Shown here one piece after another: positions 7,466 to 18,300 of a stretch of 64,000 nt of DNA. The translations under genes were made by a program, and so were the position numbers. The notes beneath the pieces are model-generated. The model had not been told where the DNA came from and made no database searches. It worked only from the letters and a program-made list of their open reading frames with translations. The first letter of the stretch is position 1; the number at the start of each line of letters is the position of its first letter. Origin of the DNA: Peribacillus acanthi (GTDB lineage: Bacteria; Bacillota; Bacilli; Bacillales; DSM-1321); NCBI RefSeq assembly GCF_003073175.1, contig NZ_QBBX01000008.1, positions 127,964-191,963 on the forward strand, read 5' to 3'.

Positions 7466-8631
7466 TTAAGACAAATTTTCTATCAAAAACGGTTAGAGAG
7501 TTAAAACCTTCTGGCATCCGAAGATTTTTTGATTTAGCTGCAAATATGGAGGGTGTTATTTCTTTAGGGGTAGGAGAACCGGATTTCATCACTCCTTGGA
7601 ATGTTCGAGAAGCAGCTATTTTATCTCTTGAAGAAGGCTATACATCTTATACAGCGAATGCTGGATTACTAGAGCTGCGGAAAGCTATTGTGAAATATGT
7701 GAAAGATTCCTTTCAAGTAGAATATCAACCAGAAACAGAAGTCATCTTGACAGTTGGAGCAAGCCAAGCAATCGACCTTGCTTTTCGTGCAATACTGAAT
7801 CCTGGTGATGAAGTAATTGTCGTGGAGCCTAGCTTTGTTTCTTATTCTCCTTTAGTGACGTTAGCTGGTGGGGTCCCAGTCACCATTCAAACTAAAAAGG
7901 AAAATAGCTTTAAATTGATGCCAGATGAGTTAGAGGCAGCGATAACGTCTAAAACGAAGGCACTTTTAATTTGTTCTCCCAATAATCCAACTGGAACTCA
8001 ATTGAACCGTGAAGAGCTCGTTCGTCTTGCCCAAATCGTTGAAAAGCATGATTTAATAGTTCTATCTGATGAAATTTATGCTGAACTAGCTTATGATGAT
8101 CCGTTTGCAAGTTTCGCATCGATTGAGGGTATGTGGGAAAGAACCATCCTAATCAATGGCTTTTCAAAAGGATTCGCGATGACAGGCTGGAGATTAGGAT
8201 TTGTATGTGCACCTCGATATATTTCGGAATCCATGTTGAAGATTCACCAGTATACGATGATGTGTGCATCCACAATGGCTCAGCATGCTGCACTAGAGGC
8301 ATTAAAGCATGGTATGAACGATGTGGAATCGATGAGAAACAGCTATCGAGCAAGACGGAACTACATAGTCAAATCTTTTAATGAAATGGGATTAGAATGC
8401 CACATTCCTGGAGGAGCTTTTTATGCTTTTCCATCCATTGAGTCTACAGGGCTGACTTCAGAACAGTTTGCAGAAGGATTGTTAATGGAAGAAAAGGTAG
8501 CGGTGGTGCCTGGAAATGTATTTGGAGAAAGTGGCGAGGGGCATATTAGATGTTCATACGCATCCTCCATTGAAAATTTGCAAGAGGCCGTTAAAAGAAT
8601 CGAACGCTTTATTACCAATTTACATTCATAA
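7462..8631 (+). CDS. alaT: PLP aminotransferase AlaT
   Basis: 389-residue class I aminotransferase, thought to act on alanine in B. subtilis. Motifs: GVGEPDFITPW near the N-terminus, SPNNPTGTQ, LSDEIYAEL (cofactor Asp) and NGFSKGFAMTGWRLG, whose Lys binds PLP; EGHIRCSYA provides the carboxylate-binding Arg. It starts inside the end of alaR and should be co-expressed with that regulator. Confidence 0.9.
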   Translation: MIKTNFLSKTVRELKPSGIRRFFDLAANMEGVISLGVGEPDFITPWNVREAAILSLEEGYTSYTANAGLLELRKAIVKYVKDSFQVEYQPETEVILTVGASQAIDLAFRAILNPGDEVIVVEPSFVSYSPLVTLAGGVPVTIQTKKENSFKLMPDELEAAITSKTKALLICSPNNPTGTQLNREELVRLAQIVEKHDLIVLSDEIYAELAYDDPFASFASIEGMWERTILINGFSKGFAMTGWRLGFVCAPRYISESMLKIHQYTMMCASTMAQHAALEALKHGMNDVESMRNSYRARRNYIVKSFNEMGLECHIPGGAFYAFPSIESTGLTSEQFAEGLLMEEKVAVVPGNVFGESGEGHIRCSYASSIENLQEAVKRIERFITNLHS

Positions 8632-8672
8632 TCTTTACAATGTTTTCAATTTATTCTTCCTAAAGTATAAAA

Positions 8673-8703
8673 AAACGGACAAAGGTTGACCTTTGTCCGT
8701 CAA
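8673..8703. terminator. Hairpin downstream of alaT
   Basis: ACGGACAAAGGT-TG-ACCTTTGTCCGT, a perfect 12-base stem. The T-run lies on the reverse strand (six A precede it on the plus strand), so it fits termination of the possible small reverse gene at 8719-8826 as well as a structural end for alaT. Confidence 0.7.
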
Positions 8704-8718
8704 AAAGGGGGGAATACT

Positions 8719-8826
8719 TCAGAAAACAAGAAGTGCCTTTTGGGCAAATGATGTTTCCTGTACTAATGCTAAGATTAGTAGGAAAGCTATGTTCCCATTA
8801 TCTCCATTTGAAAAAAATTTATACAT
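8719..8826 (-). CDS. Possible small hydrophobic protein, 35 residues
   Basis: The reverse-strand frame gives MYKFFSNGDNGNIAFLLILA... and ends ...QKALLVF, a single hydrophobic segment. In its favour, a perfect hairpin with a reverse-strand T-run follows it and nothing else explains the gap. Against it, there is no good ribosome site. Family unknown. Confidence 0.28.
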   Translation of the reverse strand: MYKFFSNGDNGNIAFLLILALVQETSFAQKALLVF

Positions 8827-8907
8827 CAAATAAGGGTGACTCGAAAAGTTCTTTACTAAACAACTTTAAGAGCACTCTTTTTTAGTTTCAAATAAATGTA
8901 ATTCTTT

Positions 8908-8936
8908 TGAAACAAATATGAGCTGACTGCCGTTAT
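8908..8936 (+). promoter_or_regulatory. Candidate ECF-type promoter of the sigma operon
   Basis: TGAAAC (8908-8913), 17-base spacer, CGTTAT (8931-8936), about 47 bases before the sigma-factor start. This matches the TGAAAC/CGT pattern of Bacillus ECF promoters and suggests autoregulation. Confidence 0.5.
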
Positions 8937-8982
8937 ATAGGCAAATTTATACTACTTCTAACTAGGTAAGGAGGGGAGACAT

Positions 8983-9543
8983 TTGGAAGAAGAACTGATC
9001 AGTCGAGCTAAACGTGGAGATAAGACAGCTATGACCGAATTGATTCGTCATTATGGTCCTATTGTAGAAAAATTTGCCTATCAAATGGGGAATTCAAGAA
9101 ATGATATTGAGGATATTACCCAAGAGGTATTTATAAAAGTATTTCGTTTTATTAATCAATTTTCACAAGCGAAATTTACCACCTGGCTCTATAAAATCAC
9201 ATTAAATGTCACAAAGGATTATTACAGAAAAAAACAAAGTCAAACTAGAAGACTATTTTTTTTCCAAAGACAAAGAATGGAAATTAGTGAACCGGGTGCT
9301 GAAGAGGGTGTACTACAAAGTGAGGACGATCGGTATTTGCATCAATGCATACAACAATTAGATGAAAAATACCGTATTCCCATCATACTGTATTACTTTC
9401 ATGATTGTAGATATGAAGAGATTGCAGAAATTTTAAATTCTAACCTATCAACTATTAAAACACGAATCTTACGAGGAAAAGAACAGCTAAAGAAGAGAAT
9501 GGAACAGGATAAAAGAAAGGAGGGCGGACAGGATGGAAGATAA
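8983..9543 (+). CDS. ECF RNA polymerase sigma factor
   Basis: 186-residue extracytoplasmic-function sigma factor. Region 2 covers about residues 20-90 (DIEDITQEVFIKVFRFINQF, TWLYKITLNVTKDYYRK) and region 4 about 120-175 (YRIPIILYYFHDCRYEEIAEIL, STIKTRILRGKEQLKK). The TTG at 8983 is the start, 9 bases after AAGGAGGGGA. The end overlaps the next gene by 11 bases, the usual sigma/anti-sigma coupling. I cannot assign it to SigM, SigX, SigV or SigW from sequence alone. Confidence 0.9.
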   Translation: MEEELISRAKRGDKTAMTELIRHYGPIVEKFAYQMGNSRNDIEDITQEVFIKVFRFINQFSQAKFTTWLYKITLNVTKDYYRKKQSQTRRLFFFQRQRMEISEPGAEEGVLQSEDDRYLHQCIQQLDEKYRIPIILYYFHDCRYEEIAEILNSNLSTIKTRILRGKEQLKKRMEQDKRKEGGQDGR

Positions 9544-11185
9544 TCAATTGGAAAAAAGATTAGAACAGCTCAATAAAGCCTATAAGTCTATTCCTTCGAA
9601 AACAGATTACGACCGATTGGCGAAAGTTGTAATCAAGGAAACGAAACCAGTAAAGAAATGGTCCTTTCCTTATGTGGCAAGCTTAATTGGTGTAGGAATC
9701 ATAGCCGGAATTTTACTGATGGGAATACTCCATAATAGCAAGGGAAATAACCTTCAATCGGAAAAACCAAAAGAAACAGTTGTTCCACCTAGTAAAGAAG
9801 AAAAACTGAACGAAGAAATTAAGAGTTATGAGGAGTTAGAAAGCTATTTTGATAAAAAAGTTGCTGATACTTCCAAAAGACTTGGTTATAAAGACTTTAA
9901 AGAAAGCGATATGGTAAATGAAATACGGGAAAAAATAAACAATCTAATAACTCAAGAGGATTTAAAAACGGAGGAAGCGGTACTTGAGTCTATTCAAACA
10001 ACTAAAGAAGAAGTGGATTTCTATTTAACTGCCCCTTCCTACTATCTTGAAAAATTATCAGCCTCTACGTTGGCATATGAAGAACAAGAAGTTCTATTTT
10101 ATGAATATATGCGACAGATGAATCAACTTAAGCCTATCCTACAAATGGAACTAGCAGAAATTTTCTTAAATGAAGATTCATCGGATATTGTAGAGGTAGT
10201 AGCCAAGATGAATGAGGGAATCTACCATGGAAGTGATGAAGCTGCAATATTTGTGAAGGCGATGAGAGAAAATGGTTATTCATTTACAACAATAGAAGGT
10301 TTATTAGAGCTAAACATCGATTACGCCTCTATATACGACAGAATGGGTGATCAAGCAAATACAGAAATTTCTCAGTATCTTACTTTGAAAATAGATCGAC
10401 CTCAATTAAGTGATGGAGCATTTTCAGGTAGATGGCATGAAATAGGGGACTATTTATTGCAAAGCGAAAAAGTAATTCTGAATATGAATGATGGAGTTTG
10501 GAAAGAAAACTTGAAACAAGATTTTCGATTATTTTTTGGAATCTATTTATTAGGTTTGCCGAATGACCCTGTGTTTGATTGGAATGGAAAAATAAATGAG
10601 GATATTAAAAAGGCGTGGGAAGACATGGAGAATCATGCTACATTCCAAACAGCAAAATCCATCTTGCAATTCGTTGAACAATTAAAGGGAAATGGATGGG
10701 AAAAGCCAGAAAAATTCGAGGCAAGTGAAGTGCCTTACCCTGCATTTTCTCTTTCGGATGGAGTACCAAATAATCAAAATCCAGACATCATAGAGGAGCC
10801 CATTTTACCTCTATCTGCTAATCTTCTATCGAAATACGATGGATTTAAGGCAACTGGTAATGAAGAAATCTTGAATGGATTATCAGCATTTGATGTTATG
10901 AGACTGTATTTTCATGCCGAAAATGAGAAGGATTTCGGTACGCAATATGATTTATTAAACAAACCAGCTGATTTTTTATCGAAGGAAAAATATCATGAAG
11001 ATAGTACCAACCCTTTATACAATGGCCCGTCTGCTATAGATGGATATCGTCATGCAAAGGAATACAGGATTGATGGGGAAATGATTGGCATTGAATTGTT
11101 CTACAATAATGGACAACAAAGTAAAGTATTCCAGATGGATCAAGTGAACGGAGTCTGGAAAGTACAAATCATGCCTTTCCAGTAG
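9533..11185 (+). CDS. Membrane anti-sigma factor with large extracellular domain
   Basis: 550 residues: a cytoplasmic N-terminus of about 45 residues, one transmembrane helix (SFPYVASLIGVGIIAGILLM, about 44-63) and an extracellular part of almost 480 residues. The short N-terminal region lacks the HxxxCxxC zinc motif of ZAS anti-sigma factors and looks more like RsiX. The C-terminus (about 430-550) resembles a small NTF2/DUF4878-like fold with RLYFHAENEKDF and VNGVWKVQIM. Overlap with the sigma gene supports a cognate pair; the inducing signal is unknown. Function as anti-sigma is inferred from context and topology. Confidence 0.75.
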   Translation: MEDNQLEKRLEQLNKAYKSIPSKTDYDRLAKVVIKETKPVKKWSFPYVASLIGVGIIAGILLMGILHNSKGNNLQSEKPKETVVPPSKEEKLNEEIKSYEELESYFDKKVADTSKRLGYKDFKESDMVNEIREKINNLITQEDLKTEEAVLESIQTTKEEVDFYLTAPSYYLEKLSASTLAYEEQEVLFYEYMRQMNQLKPILQMELAEIFLNEDSSDIVEVVAKMNEGIYHGSDEAAIFVKAMRENGYSFTTIEGLLELNIDYASIYDRMGDQANTEISQYLTLKIDRPQLSDGAFSGRWHEIGDYLLQSEKVILNMNDGVWKENLKQDFRLFFGIYLLGLPNDPVFDWNGKINEDIKKAWEDMENHATFQTAKSILQFVEQLKGNGWEKPEKFEASEVPYPAFSLSDGVPNNQNPDIIEEPILPLSANLLSKYDGFKATGNEEILNGLSAFDVMRLYFHAENEKDFGTQYDLLNKPADFLSKEKYHEDSTNPLYNGPSAIDGYRHAKEYRIDGEMIGIELFYNNGQQSKVFQMDQVNGVWKVQIMPFQ

Positions 11186-11397
11186 AGAAATATCTCAGCG
11201 GCAAGTGTGAATAGAAAAAGCAAACGATAATTTTTGAAAGTGAAGAGTAAATGAACGGTTAAATGGATAAGGGGGGTAATGTGAAGGATATCCTAAAATG
11301 GTGCTTGTAGATTTTTTATAAGAAAAGGGATATTTGGATAAATTAGAGGGAATCTACAATAAACAATGCTGATTTTTGAATAGATCTTGATGTTTTT

Positions 11398-11426
11398 TTG
11401 ATATACTCTATATTTTGTGCTATAAT
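11398..11426 (+). promoter_or_regulatory. SigA promoter of yugI
   Basis: TTGATA (11398-11403), 17-base spacer, TATAAT (11421-11426). It leaves a leader of about 45 bases before the ATG at 11478. Confidence 0.75.
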
Positions 11427-11477
11427 ATATAATTGTGTGAAAAGAGACGAAATTACATTATATTTAGGAGTGTTTGC

Positions 11478-11888
11478 ATGTCAGAAAAGATCCAAGTAGG
11501 TTCAGTTTTAACAGGTAAAGTTACAGGAATTCAGCCATACGGAGCGTTTGTTGCACTTGATGAAAAAACTCAAGGTTTAGTTCACATTTCAGAAGTTACT
11601 CACGGTTTTGTGAAAGACATCAATGACCACTTAAAAGTGGGCGACGATGTAAATGTTAAAGTTCTTTCAATCGATGAAGCGGCAGGCAAAATTGGTCTTT
11701 CTATCCGTGCTACGGAAGAAGCTCCAGAGCGTCCAGCAGCTCAACCTAAAAAGCCAGCTGCTAAGAAACGTCCAGCAGCACCTAAGCAAATGACTTCTTA
11801 TACAGAGTCAACTGAAGGCTTCAATACGTTAAAAGATAAACTTCAAGAGTGGATTGACCAATCTCAACGCGAAGAAGTTAAAAAATAA
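11478..11888 (+). CDS. yugI: S1-domain RNA-binding protein YugI (general stress protein 13)
   Basis: 136 residues with one S1 OB-fold at about 1-75 (VGSVLTGKVTGIQPYGAFVA, GLVHISEVTHGFVKDI, VGDDVNVKVLSID) and a basic Pro/Ala/Lys linker (about 80-105) before an acidic helical tail. Family members associate with the 30S ribosomal subunit. Start at ATG 11478 with AGGAGTG upstream; an earlier in-frame start would lie at the transcription start itself. A strong terminator follows. Confidence 0.9.
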   Translation: MSEKIQVGSVLTGKVTGIQPYGAFVALDEKTQGLVHISEVTHGFVKDINDHLKVGDDVNVKVLSIDEAAGKIGLSIRATEEAPERPAAQPKKPAAKKRPAAPKQMTSYTESTEGFNTLKDKLQEWIDQSQREEVKK

Positions 11889-11901
11889 TAATAAATGTAA
11901 G

Positions 11902-11934
11902 ACGGATCGGCAAACGCTGATCCGTTTTTTTTAT
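11902..11934 (+). terminator. Terminator after yugI
   Basis: ACGGATC / GATCCGT stem followed by eight T. Confidence 0.88.
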
Positions 11935-12139
11935 GGTTATTATTTTCACATTCAGTAATGAAGGTTTTGTCGACTAATGCCTAAGTTGTTAGTCGCTTTA
12001 GTGATATTGAAATCAAAGCGCTAAAGAACTCTGTACTCTAACCTGAACCCAACATAGATCTCATTTTTTTTCTGGATATTTTATCTTGACACCTCATTTA
12101 GATGAATCCAAGTTAATAATAACAGTGCTGGAAGGGGGT

Positions 12140-12197
12140 GCAATAATATTTTGCTTTTTTGCACCTCGAACCCCTTTTGGGGGCAAAAATATTTTGC
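12140..12197 (+). promoter_or_regulatory. Two RocR-like upstream activating sites
   Basis: Near-palindromes GCAATAATATTTTGC (12140-12154) and GCAAAAATATTTTGC (12183-12197) share 13 of 15 bases and lie 43 bases apart, about four helical turns. They sit about 110-165 bases before a SigL promoter, the arrangement used by the enhancer-binding activator RocR in B. subtilis arginine-catabolic operons. RocR itself is not in the window. Confidence 0.65.
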
Positions 12198-12305
12198 GTT
12201 AAATATCGGATTTGTTAAGAAGAAGTAGTAAATACTAATCATTTGAAGGCTAGTTAGGACAGGATGTACAACCAAGTTTTCTGTTTTAGTGTTTCTGGCT
12301 TTTCT

Positions 12306-12323
12306 TTGGCACATATCTTGCAT
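12306..12323 (+). promoter_or_regulatory. SigL (sigma-54) -24/-12 promoter of rocA
   Basis: TTGGCAC-N5-TTGCAT matches the sigma-54 consensus TGGCAC-N5-TTGCA exactly. It lies 50 bases before the rocA ATG. Confidence 0.88.
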
Positions 12324-12373
12324 ATAAAAAATATTAGAAAAATTAATCTTCATGAAATTAGGAGGTTTCAGAC

Positions 12374-13921
12374 ATGGTACTGCCATACAAACATGAACCA
12401 TTTACAAATTTTAAAGATGAAGAAAATAAAGCTGCATATCTAGAAGGTTTGAAATTAGTCGGGTCTTATCTTGGCCAGGATTACCCATTGGTAATTGGCG
12501 GAGAGAAAATCACAACTGAAGATAAAATTGTTTCTTACAACCCTGCAAATAAAGAAGAAGTAATCGGTCGCGTTTCGAAAGCAAGTCGTGATTTAGCTGA
12601 ACAAGCGATGAAAGTGGCGGATGAGACGTTCAAAACGTGGAAAAAAGTAAAGCCAGAATCTCGCGCTGATATCCTGTTCCGTGCTGCTGCAATCATTCGT
12701 CGCCGTAAGCATGAATTCTCTGCGTTATTAACGAAAGAAGCAGGTAAGCCTTGGAATGAAGCGGATGCAGATACAGCTGAAGCTATCGATTTCTTAGAGT
12801 TCTATGCTCGTCAAATGTTGAAATTAAAAGACGGAGTTCCTGTAGAAAGCCGTCCTGGGGAATACAACCAATACAACTACGTTCCACTAGGTGTAGGTAT
12901 CATTATCTCTCCTTGGAACTTCCCATTTGCAATCATGGCTGGTACGGCGGTAGCGGCGATTGTAACTGGTAACACAGTTCTATTAAAACCAGCTTCTACT
13001 ACGCCAATCGTTGCGGCTAAGTTCGTAGAAGTAATGGAAGAAGCAGGTCTTCCTGCAGGCGTATTAAACTTCGTTCCTGGTAACGGTGCTGAAGTTGGGG
13101 ACTACCTAGTCGATCACCCACGTACTCGTTTCATTTCCTTCACAGGATCTCGTGATGTGGGAATCCGTATTTTCGAGCGTGCTTCTAAAGTGAACGAAGG
13201 CCAAATCTGGTTGAAACGTGTTATCGCTGAAATGGGTGGTAAGGATACTATCGTAGTAGACAGCGACGCAGACCTAGAATTAGCGGCACAATCCATCGTG
13301 AAATCTGCATTCGGTTTCTCTGGACAAAAATGTTCCGCATGTTCTCGTGCAGTTATCGTTGAAGATGTGTACGACCAAGTATTGGCTCGTGCAGTTGAAT
13401 TAACGAAGGAATTACAAGTAGGTGACCCAGTAGATACAAGTAACTTCATGGGTCCAGTGATTGATAACAATTCATTCAAGAAAATCATGGATTACATTGA
13501 AATCGGGAAGCAAGAAGGTAAATTCATGGCAGGTGGAGAAGGAGACAACTCGAAAGGTTTCTTCGTTCAACCTACAATCATTGCGGACCTAGACCCGAAA
13601 GCACGTTTAATGCAAGAAGAAATCTTCGGACCGGTCGTAGGTTTCTCCAAAGCGAAGGATTTCGACCATGCGCTTGAAATTGCGAACAACACAGAATACG
13701 GTTTGACAGGTGCAGTTATTACTAACAACCGTGCACACATCGAAAAAGCACGTGAAGAGTTCCATGTTGGAAACCTATACTTCAATCGTGGATGTACAGG
13801 AGCGATTGTTGGATACCAACCATTCGGTGGATTCAACATGTCAGGTACAGACTCAAAAGCGGGCGGACCAGACTACCTAGTACAACACATGCAAGGTAAA
13901 ACAACTTCAGAAATGTTTTAA
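12374..13921 (+). CDS. rocA: 1-pyrroline-5-carboxylate dehydrogenase
   Basis: 515-residue ALDH-superfamily enzyme that oxidises glutamate-gamma-semialdehyde/P5C to glutamate with NAD, the last step of arginine, ornithine and proline breakdown. Typical features: N-terminal extension [51 protein letters not shown] with catalytic Glu region, and [15 protein letters not shown] with the catalytic Cys. AGGAGG lies 8 bases before the ATG. Expression should need SigL and probably RocR. It forms an operon with rocD, 18 bases downstream. Confidence 0.95.
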   Translation: MVLPYKHEPFTNFKDEENKAAYLEGLKLVGSYLGQDYPLVIGGEKITTEDKIVSYNPANKEEVIGRVSKASRDLAEQAMKVADETFKTWKKVKPESRADILFRAAAIIRRRKHEFSALLTKEAGKPWNEADADTAEAIDFLEFYARQMLKLKDGVPVESRPGEYNQYNYVPLGVGIIISPWNFPFAIMAGTAVAAIVTGNTVLLKPASTTPIVAAKFVEVMEEAGLPAGVLNFVPGNGAEVGDYLVDHPRTRFISFTGSRDVGIRIFERASKVNEGQIWLKRVIAEMGGKDTIVVDSDADLELAAQSIVKSAFGFSGQKCSACSRAVIVEDVYDQVLARAVELTKELQVGDPVDTSNFMGPVIDNNSFKKIMDYIEIGKQEGKFMAGGEGDNSKGFFVQPTIIADLDPKARLMQEEIFGPVVGFSKAKDFDHALEIANNTEYGLTGAVITNNRAHIEKAREEFHVGNLYFNRGCTGAIVGYQPFGGFNMSGTDSKAGGPDYLVQHMQGKTTSEMF

Positions 13922-13939
13922 ATAGAGAGGGGAACGAGT

Positions 13940-15130
13940 ATGAGTAGAAGCGAAGATTTAATTGTTCAAACAGAGAAATATGGTGCAAACAACTATCATC
14001 CACTTCCAATCGTGATTTCAGAAGCGGAAGGTGTTTGGGTCAAGAACCCTGAAGGAAAAAAATATATGGATATGCTTAGTGCATATTCTGCAGTAAACCA
14101 AGGTCATCGCCATCCGAAAATCATTCAAGCATTAAAGGACCAAGCAGATCGCGTAACATTGACTTCACGCGCATTTCACAATGATCAATTGGGACCATGG
14201 TATGAAAGAGTATGTGAACTGACGAAAAAAGACATGGCTTTACCGATGAATACAGGTGCTGAAGCGGTGGAAACAGCTGTGAAGGCTGCTAGACGTTGGG
14301 CATATGACGTTAAAGGTGTTGCGGATAATCAAGCTGAAATCATCGCATGTATTGGAAACTTCCATGGTCGTACGATGACGGCTGTATCGCTATCTTCTGA
14401 AGAAGAGTACAAACGTGGATTCGGACCGATGCTTCCTGGAATTAAGCTAATTCCTTATGGTGATTTGGATGCTTTGAAAGAAGCGATCTCTCCTAATACA
14501 GCAGCATTTTTAATTGAACCAATCCAAGGTGAAGCGGGAATCGTCATTCCAAAAGAAGGCTTCATGAAAGCTGCATTCGAACTTTGTAAAGAAAGCAATG
14601 TCTTATTTATTGCTGATGAAATCCAAGCTGGCTTAGCTCGTTCTGGTAAAATGTTTGCGTGTGAATGGGAAGACGTTGATCCGGATATGTACATTCTTGG
14701 AAAAGCACTAGGCGGAGGGGTCTTCCCAATTTCCTGTGTAGTAGCTAATAAAGATGTATTAGGTGTCTTCAATCCAGGTTCCCATGGTTCTACTTTTGGT
14801 GGAAATCCAATGGCATGTGCGGTTTCAATAGCTGCACTGGATGTATTGGTGGAAGAAAACTTAGCAGCTCGTTCTCTGGAGCTAGGGGAGTATTTCGCTT
14901 CAAAATTAAAAGAAATCAAAAACCCAATCATTAAAGAAGTTCGTGGTCGTGGTTTATTTATTGGTGTTGAATTACATGAGCCGGCTCGTAAATACTGCGA
15001 GCAGTTAAAAGAAGAAGGCTTACTATGTAAAGAAACTCATGATACAGTAATTCGCTTTGCTCCTCCACTTGTAATTACAAAAGAAGAGTTGGATTGGGCA
15101 ATTGAAAGAATTCAAAAGATATTAGGATAA
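13940..15130 (+). CDS. rocD: Ornithine aminotransferase
   Basis: 396-residue class III PLP aminotransferase that converts ornithine and 2-oxoglutarate to glutamate semialdehyde and glutamate, feeding RocA. Motifs: [10 protein letters not shown] at the N-terminus, [41 protein letters not shown] and [13 protein letters not shown] with the PLP Lys. GAGAGGGGAACG precedes the ATG. No arginase or ornithine permease gene accompanies the pair here, so the rest of the pathway must be elsewhere. Confidence 0.95.
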   Translation: MSRSEDLIVQTEKYGANNYHPLPIVISEAEGVWVKNPEGKKYMDMLSAYSAVNQGHRHPKIIQALKDQADRVTLTSRAFHNDQLGPWYERVCELTKKDMALPMNTGAEAVETAVKAARRWAYDVKGVADNQAEIIACIGNFHGRTMTAVSLSSEEEYKRGFGPMLPGIKLIPYGDLDALKEAISPNTAAFLIEPIQGEAGIVIPKEGFMKAAFELCKESNVLFIADEIQAGLARSGKMFACEWEDVDPDMYILGKALGGGVFPISCVVANKDVLGVFNPGSHGSTFGGNPMACAVSIAALDVLVEENLAARSLELGEYFASKLKEIKNPIIKEVRGRGLFIGVELHEPARKYCEQLKEEGLLCKETHDTVIRFAPPLVITKEELDWAIERIQKILG

Positions 15131-15139
15131 TTTAAGTGA

Positions 15140-15186
15140 AAAACCCCAAGGAATCCCTTTAACTGAGGATTTCTTGGGGTTTTCTT
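15140..15186 (+). terminator. Terminator after rocD
   Basis: AAAACCCCAAGGAATCC pairs with GGATTTCTTGGGGTTTT and runs into a T-rich tract. Confidence 0.88.
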
Positions 15187-15394
15187 TATGCTTTCTGAAT
15201 GATATCTGAAAAACAATGCTCTCCCCCAAAAAAAGTATAAAGGGGATAACCATTTCATAAAAAGTTGAAGTAGCACCCGCTTCTAGGTCTCTAGACGTAG
15301 ACAAAAATGACCTACAGTACCAATTTATTCCTGTTGTTTTTTCGATTAAGATAAAGAAGGTAAAGGAAAACGTGTATTTAAAGGGGATTTTGAC

Positions 15395-18300
15395 ATGAAA
15401 TCAATTATTAGATTTAGTTTGAAAAACACAGTAGCTTTATTGTTGCTAACGTTTATGATTATCGGGGGAGGGATTTATTCGGTCAAAATGATTAACATCG
15501 AAAAATATCCGAATGTAGACATCCCTTATATGACGGTAATTGTCCCGTATCCTGGTGCATCTCCAGAGCAATCCATTACGGATATAGGAGAGCCTTTAGA
15601 ACGAGAATTGATGAAGCTTGATGGAGTTGAAAATGTATATACAGATGGCGTAGCGAACGCAGCCTACTCCACGATCGAGTTCGACATGAGTGTGAATATG
15701 AAGGAAGTAGAAAGTGTAGTACGTACAGCTGCAGAAAAAGTCAATTTGCCTGAAGGAGCAAAAGATATTGAAGTTGTTCAACAAGGCATTGAACCTGATC
15801 CATCTATTTATACATTAGGGGTATATGGTGGTGCGCAAGAGGAAACTGAAAAACTAGTCAAAAGTAAAATGATTCCACTTTTAGAAGGTATTGAAGGTGT
15901 GAACAAGGTTGAAGCGGATGGGATTACAGACAAAAAAGTATTCGTTCGTGTGCTGCCTGATAAATTATCTGAAAAAGGATTGACCATGGATGATGTGAAA
16001 AATGCCATCCTAGCAAACTCCCTTTCTATCCCTACTGGTGACGTTACATTATCAGGTCAAGTTCTTCCTGTCAGAGTTAGCAAAGAGCTTACCAGTGTGG
16101 AAGACATACAGAACATTACAATGTTTGCACCTGGAGCTCCTACAACAGATAGAAAACCAGCTGTTGTAACTATTAGTTTGAAAGAAGTTGCTGAAGTTGT
16201 TTACGAACCTGTAAACAGCATGAATTTTACAAGAATCAATGGAAAAGAAGGTCTGCGTGTAAGGGTCACTGCTGAAACAGGTGCAAATATTGTAAGTATC
16301 GTAGAAAATATTGAAAAAGAACTAAAAGATTTTTCAGTACCAAATAATATTGATATTGAAACTCTAAGTGATCAATCTAAAGAGATTAAAGAGTCTGTTT
16401 ATGCGATGTTAAGAGAAGCAGTTTTAGGTGCTGGAATGGCTGTTTTAGTCACATTGCTATTTTTAAGAAACATACGATCTACACTGATTGCGGTCATTTC
16501 CATTCCGTTATCCATTTTAGCTTCATTGACATTCTTGAACATGCTTGGATACACGTTGAACATCATGACCTTGGCTGGAATAGCAGTTGCGGTTGGTCGA
16601 GTTGTTGATGACTCCATTGTCGTAATCGAAAACGTATTTCGAAGAGTTCGTGCTGCTAAGGAAAGAAACGAAGAATTGGTTGAAACATCCACGAGAGAAG
16701 TGGCTTCAGCAATTACATCTTCAACTATTACAACTGTAGCTGTCTTCTTGCCTATGGCATTTGTTCCTGGCATTGTAGGGAAGATGTTTGCTCCGCTTGC
16801 TTGGACTATTGTGATATCACTGTTATTCTCGTTATTAGTAGCGATAACAATTGTTCCATTGCTATCAAAGATGTTTCTTTTGAAAATTACAGAAAAAGAA
16901 CACAAAGAAGGTTTTTTACAGAAAGCATACCGAAATATCTTAAATAAAGTATTAAATCATCGTTTAATCACTCTTGCGGTAGCGATTCTTTTACTTGCTA
17001 GTTCAGTCGCGGTCATTGCACCAAAGCTAGGAACGACATTCCTTCCACAGGAGAAAGTTGTTAACTATGATATTAAGGTTACTATGGAAAAAGGGACAGC
17101 ACCAAAAATAACAAGTGATGTAGCTGCTGAAATAGAAGAATCGTTATTAAAAATGAAAGAGATTGAGAAGATTAGTACGAGTGTGAATGGTGAATATGAG
17201 AGTGCCTTAATCAGTTTTAAAGTAAAAGATTCTACAGAGAATATTGAAGGTTTCATCGAGGGATTAAGACAAGATTTAAAAGGATATAAAAAGGCGAAAG
17301 AAGTCTCCTTGACTGGTGTAGGAGGTATGGGTGGCGGAGAGTCACAATTTATGTTGATTGTAAATGGTTCTGACTTAAAAGACATACAAACAGCAAGTAA
17401 TCAAATGGTTGATTCCTTGAAGGATATTAAAGGTATGGCAGATGTGCGTACATCCATGGAAGGTGACGAACCTGAAATTGAATTGGAAATGAACGAAGAG
17501 AAGCTTAAGAATAATGGTTTGATGCCAGCGCTAGTCGGAAAAGGATTACGCGAAGTCATTGTAGGAGATACCATTTCAACTATGACTATCCAGGAAGAGA
17601 AGCAGGATATTGCCTTAACAGTAAAGATGGATCAGTTAGATTCACTTGAGGATCTTGGGGAGCTTACTATTAAGAACGCTTTTGGGCTTCCTGTGAAAAT
17701 TAAGGATATTGGAACGCTTAAAAAAGTAGAAAATAGAATGGTCATTTCCCACTTGAATGGAAATGAATATGTAATGGTTGTTGGTCAAATTACTGATGCT
17801 AATACAGGGGAAGTGACGAAAAAAGCGGATGAAGCTATCGCTGGGTTAAAACTTCCTAAAGGTGTTTCTTACTACAAAGAAGGTGCATCAGCAGCGATGG
17901 AAGAAGGTTTCATCAATATGGCATTGGCTATTGGGGTGAGTATCTTCTTCGTATACATTACCATGGTTATCGCGTTTGGTGAAGGAAAAGCCCCATTTGT
18001 CATCTTATTCGCAATTCCGTTTTCAATCATTGGGGCATTATTAGGGTTGTATGCTGTAGGAGAGCCAATCGGGATGCCTGCCATGATTGGGCTACTCATG
18101 TTAAATGGAATCGTTGTAACAAATGCAATCGTACTAATAGACCGAGTGAAACAAAATGAAAGAAAAGGCATATTCGGTCGAGAAGCAATTATAGAAGCAG
18201 GAGCGGTACGTTTAAGACCAATTCTTATGACAGCTGTAGCAACTGTTGGAGCATTAATTCCTATGGCAGTTTCGAGCCATGCAGGAATCGTTTCGTCCTC

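Noticed and set aside
12081..12401. 106-codon reverse frame before rocA
   Set aside because: It covers the SigL promoter and RocR-like sites on the other strand and has no credible start.
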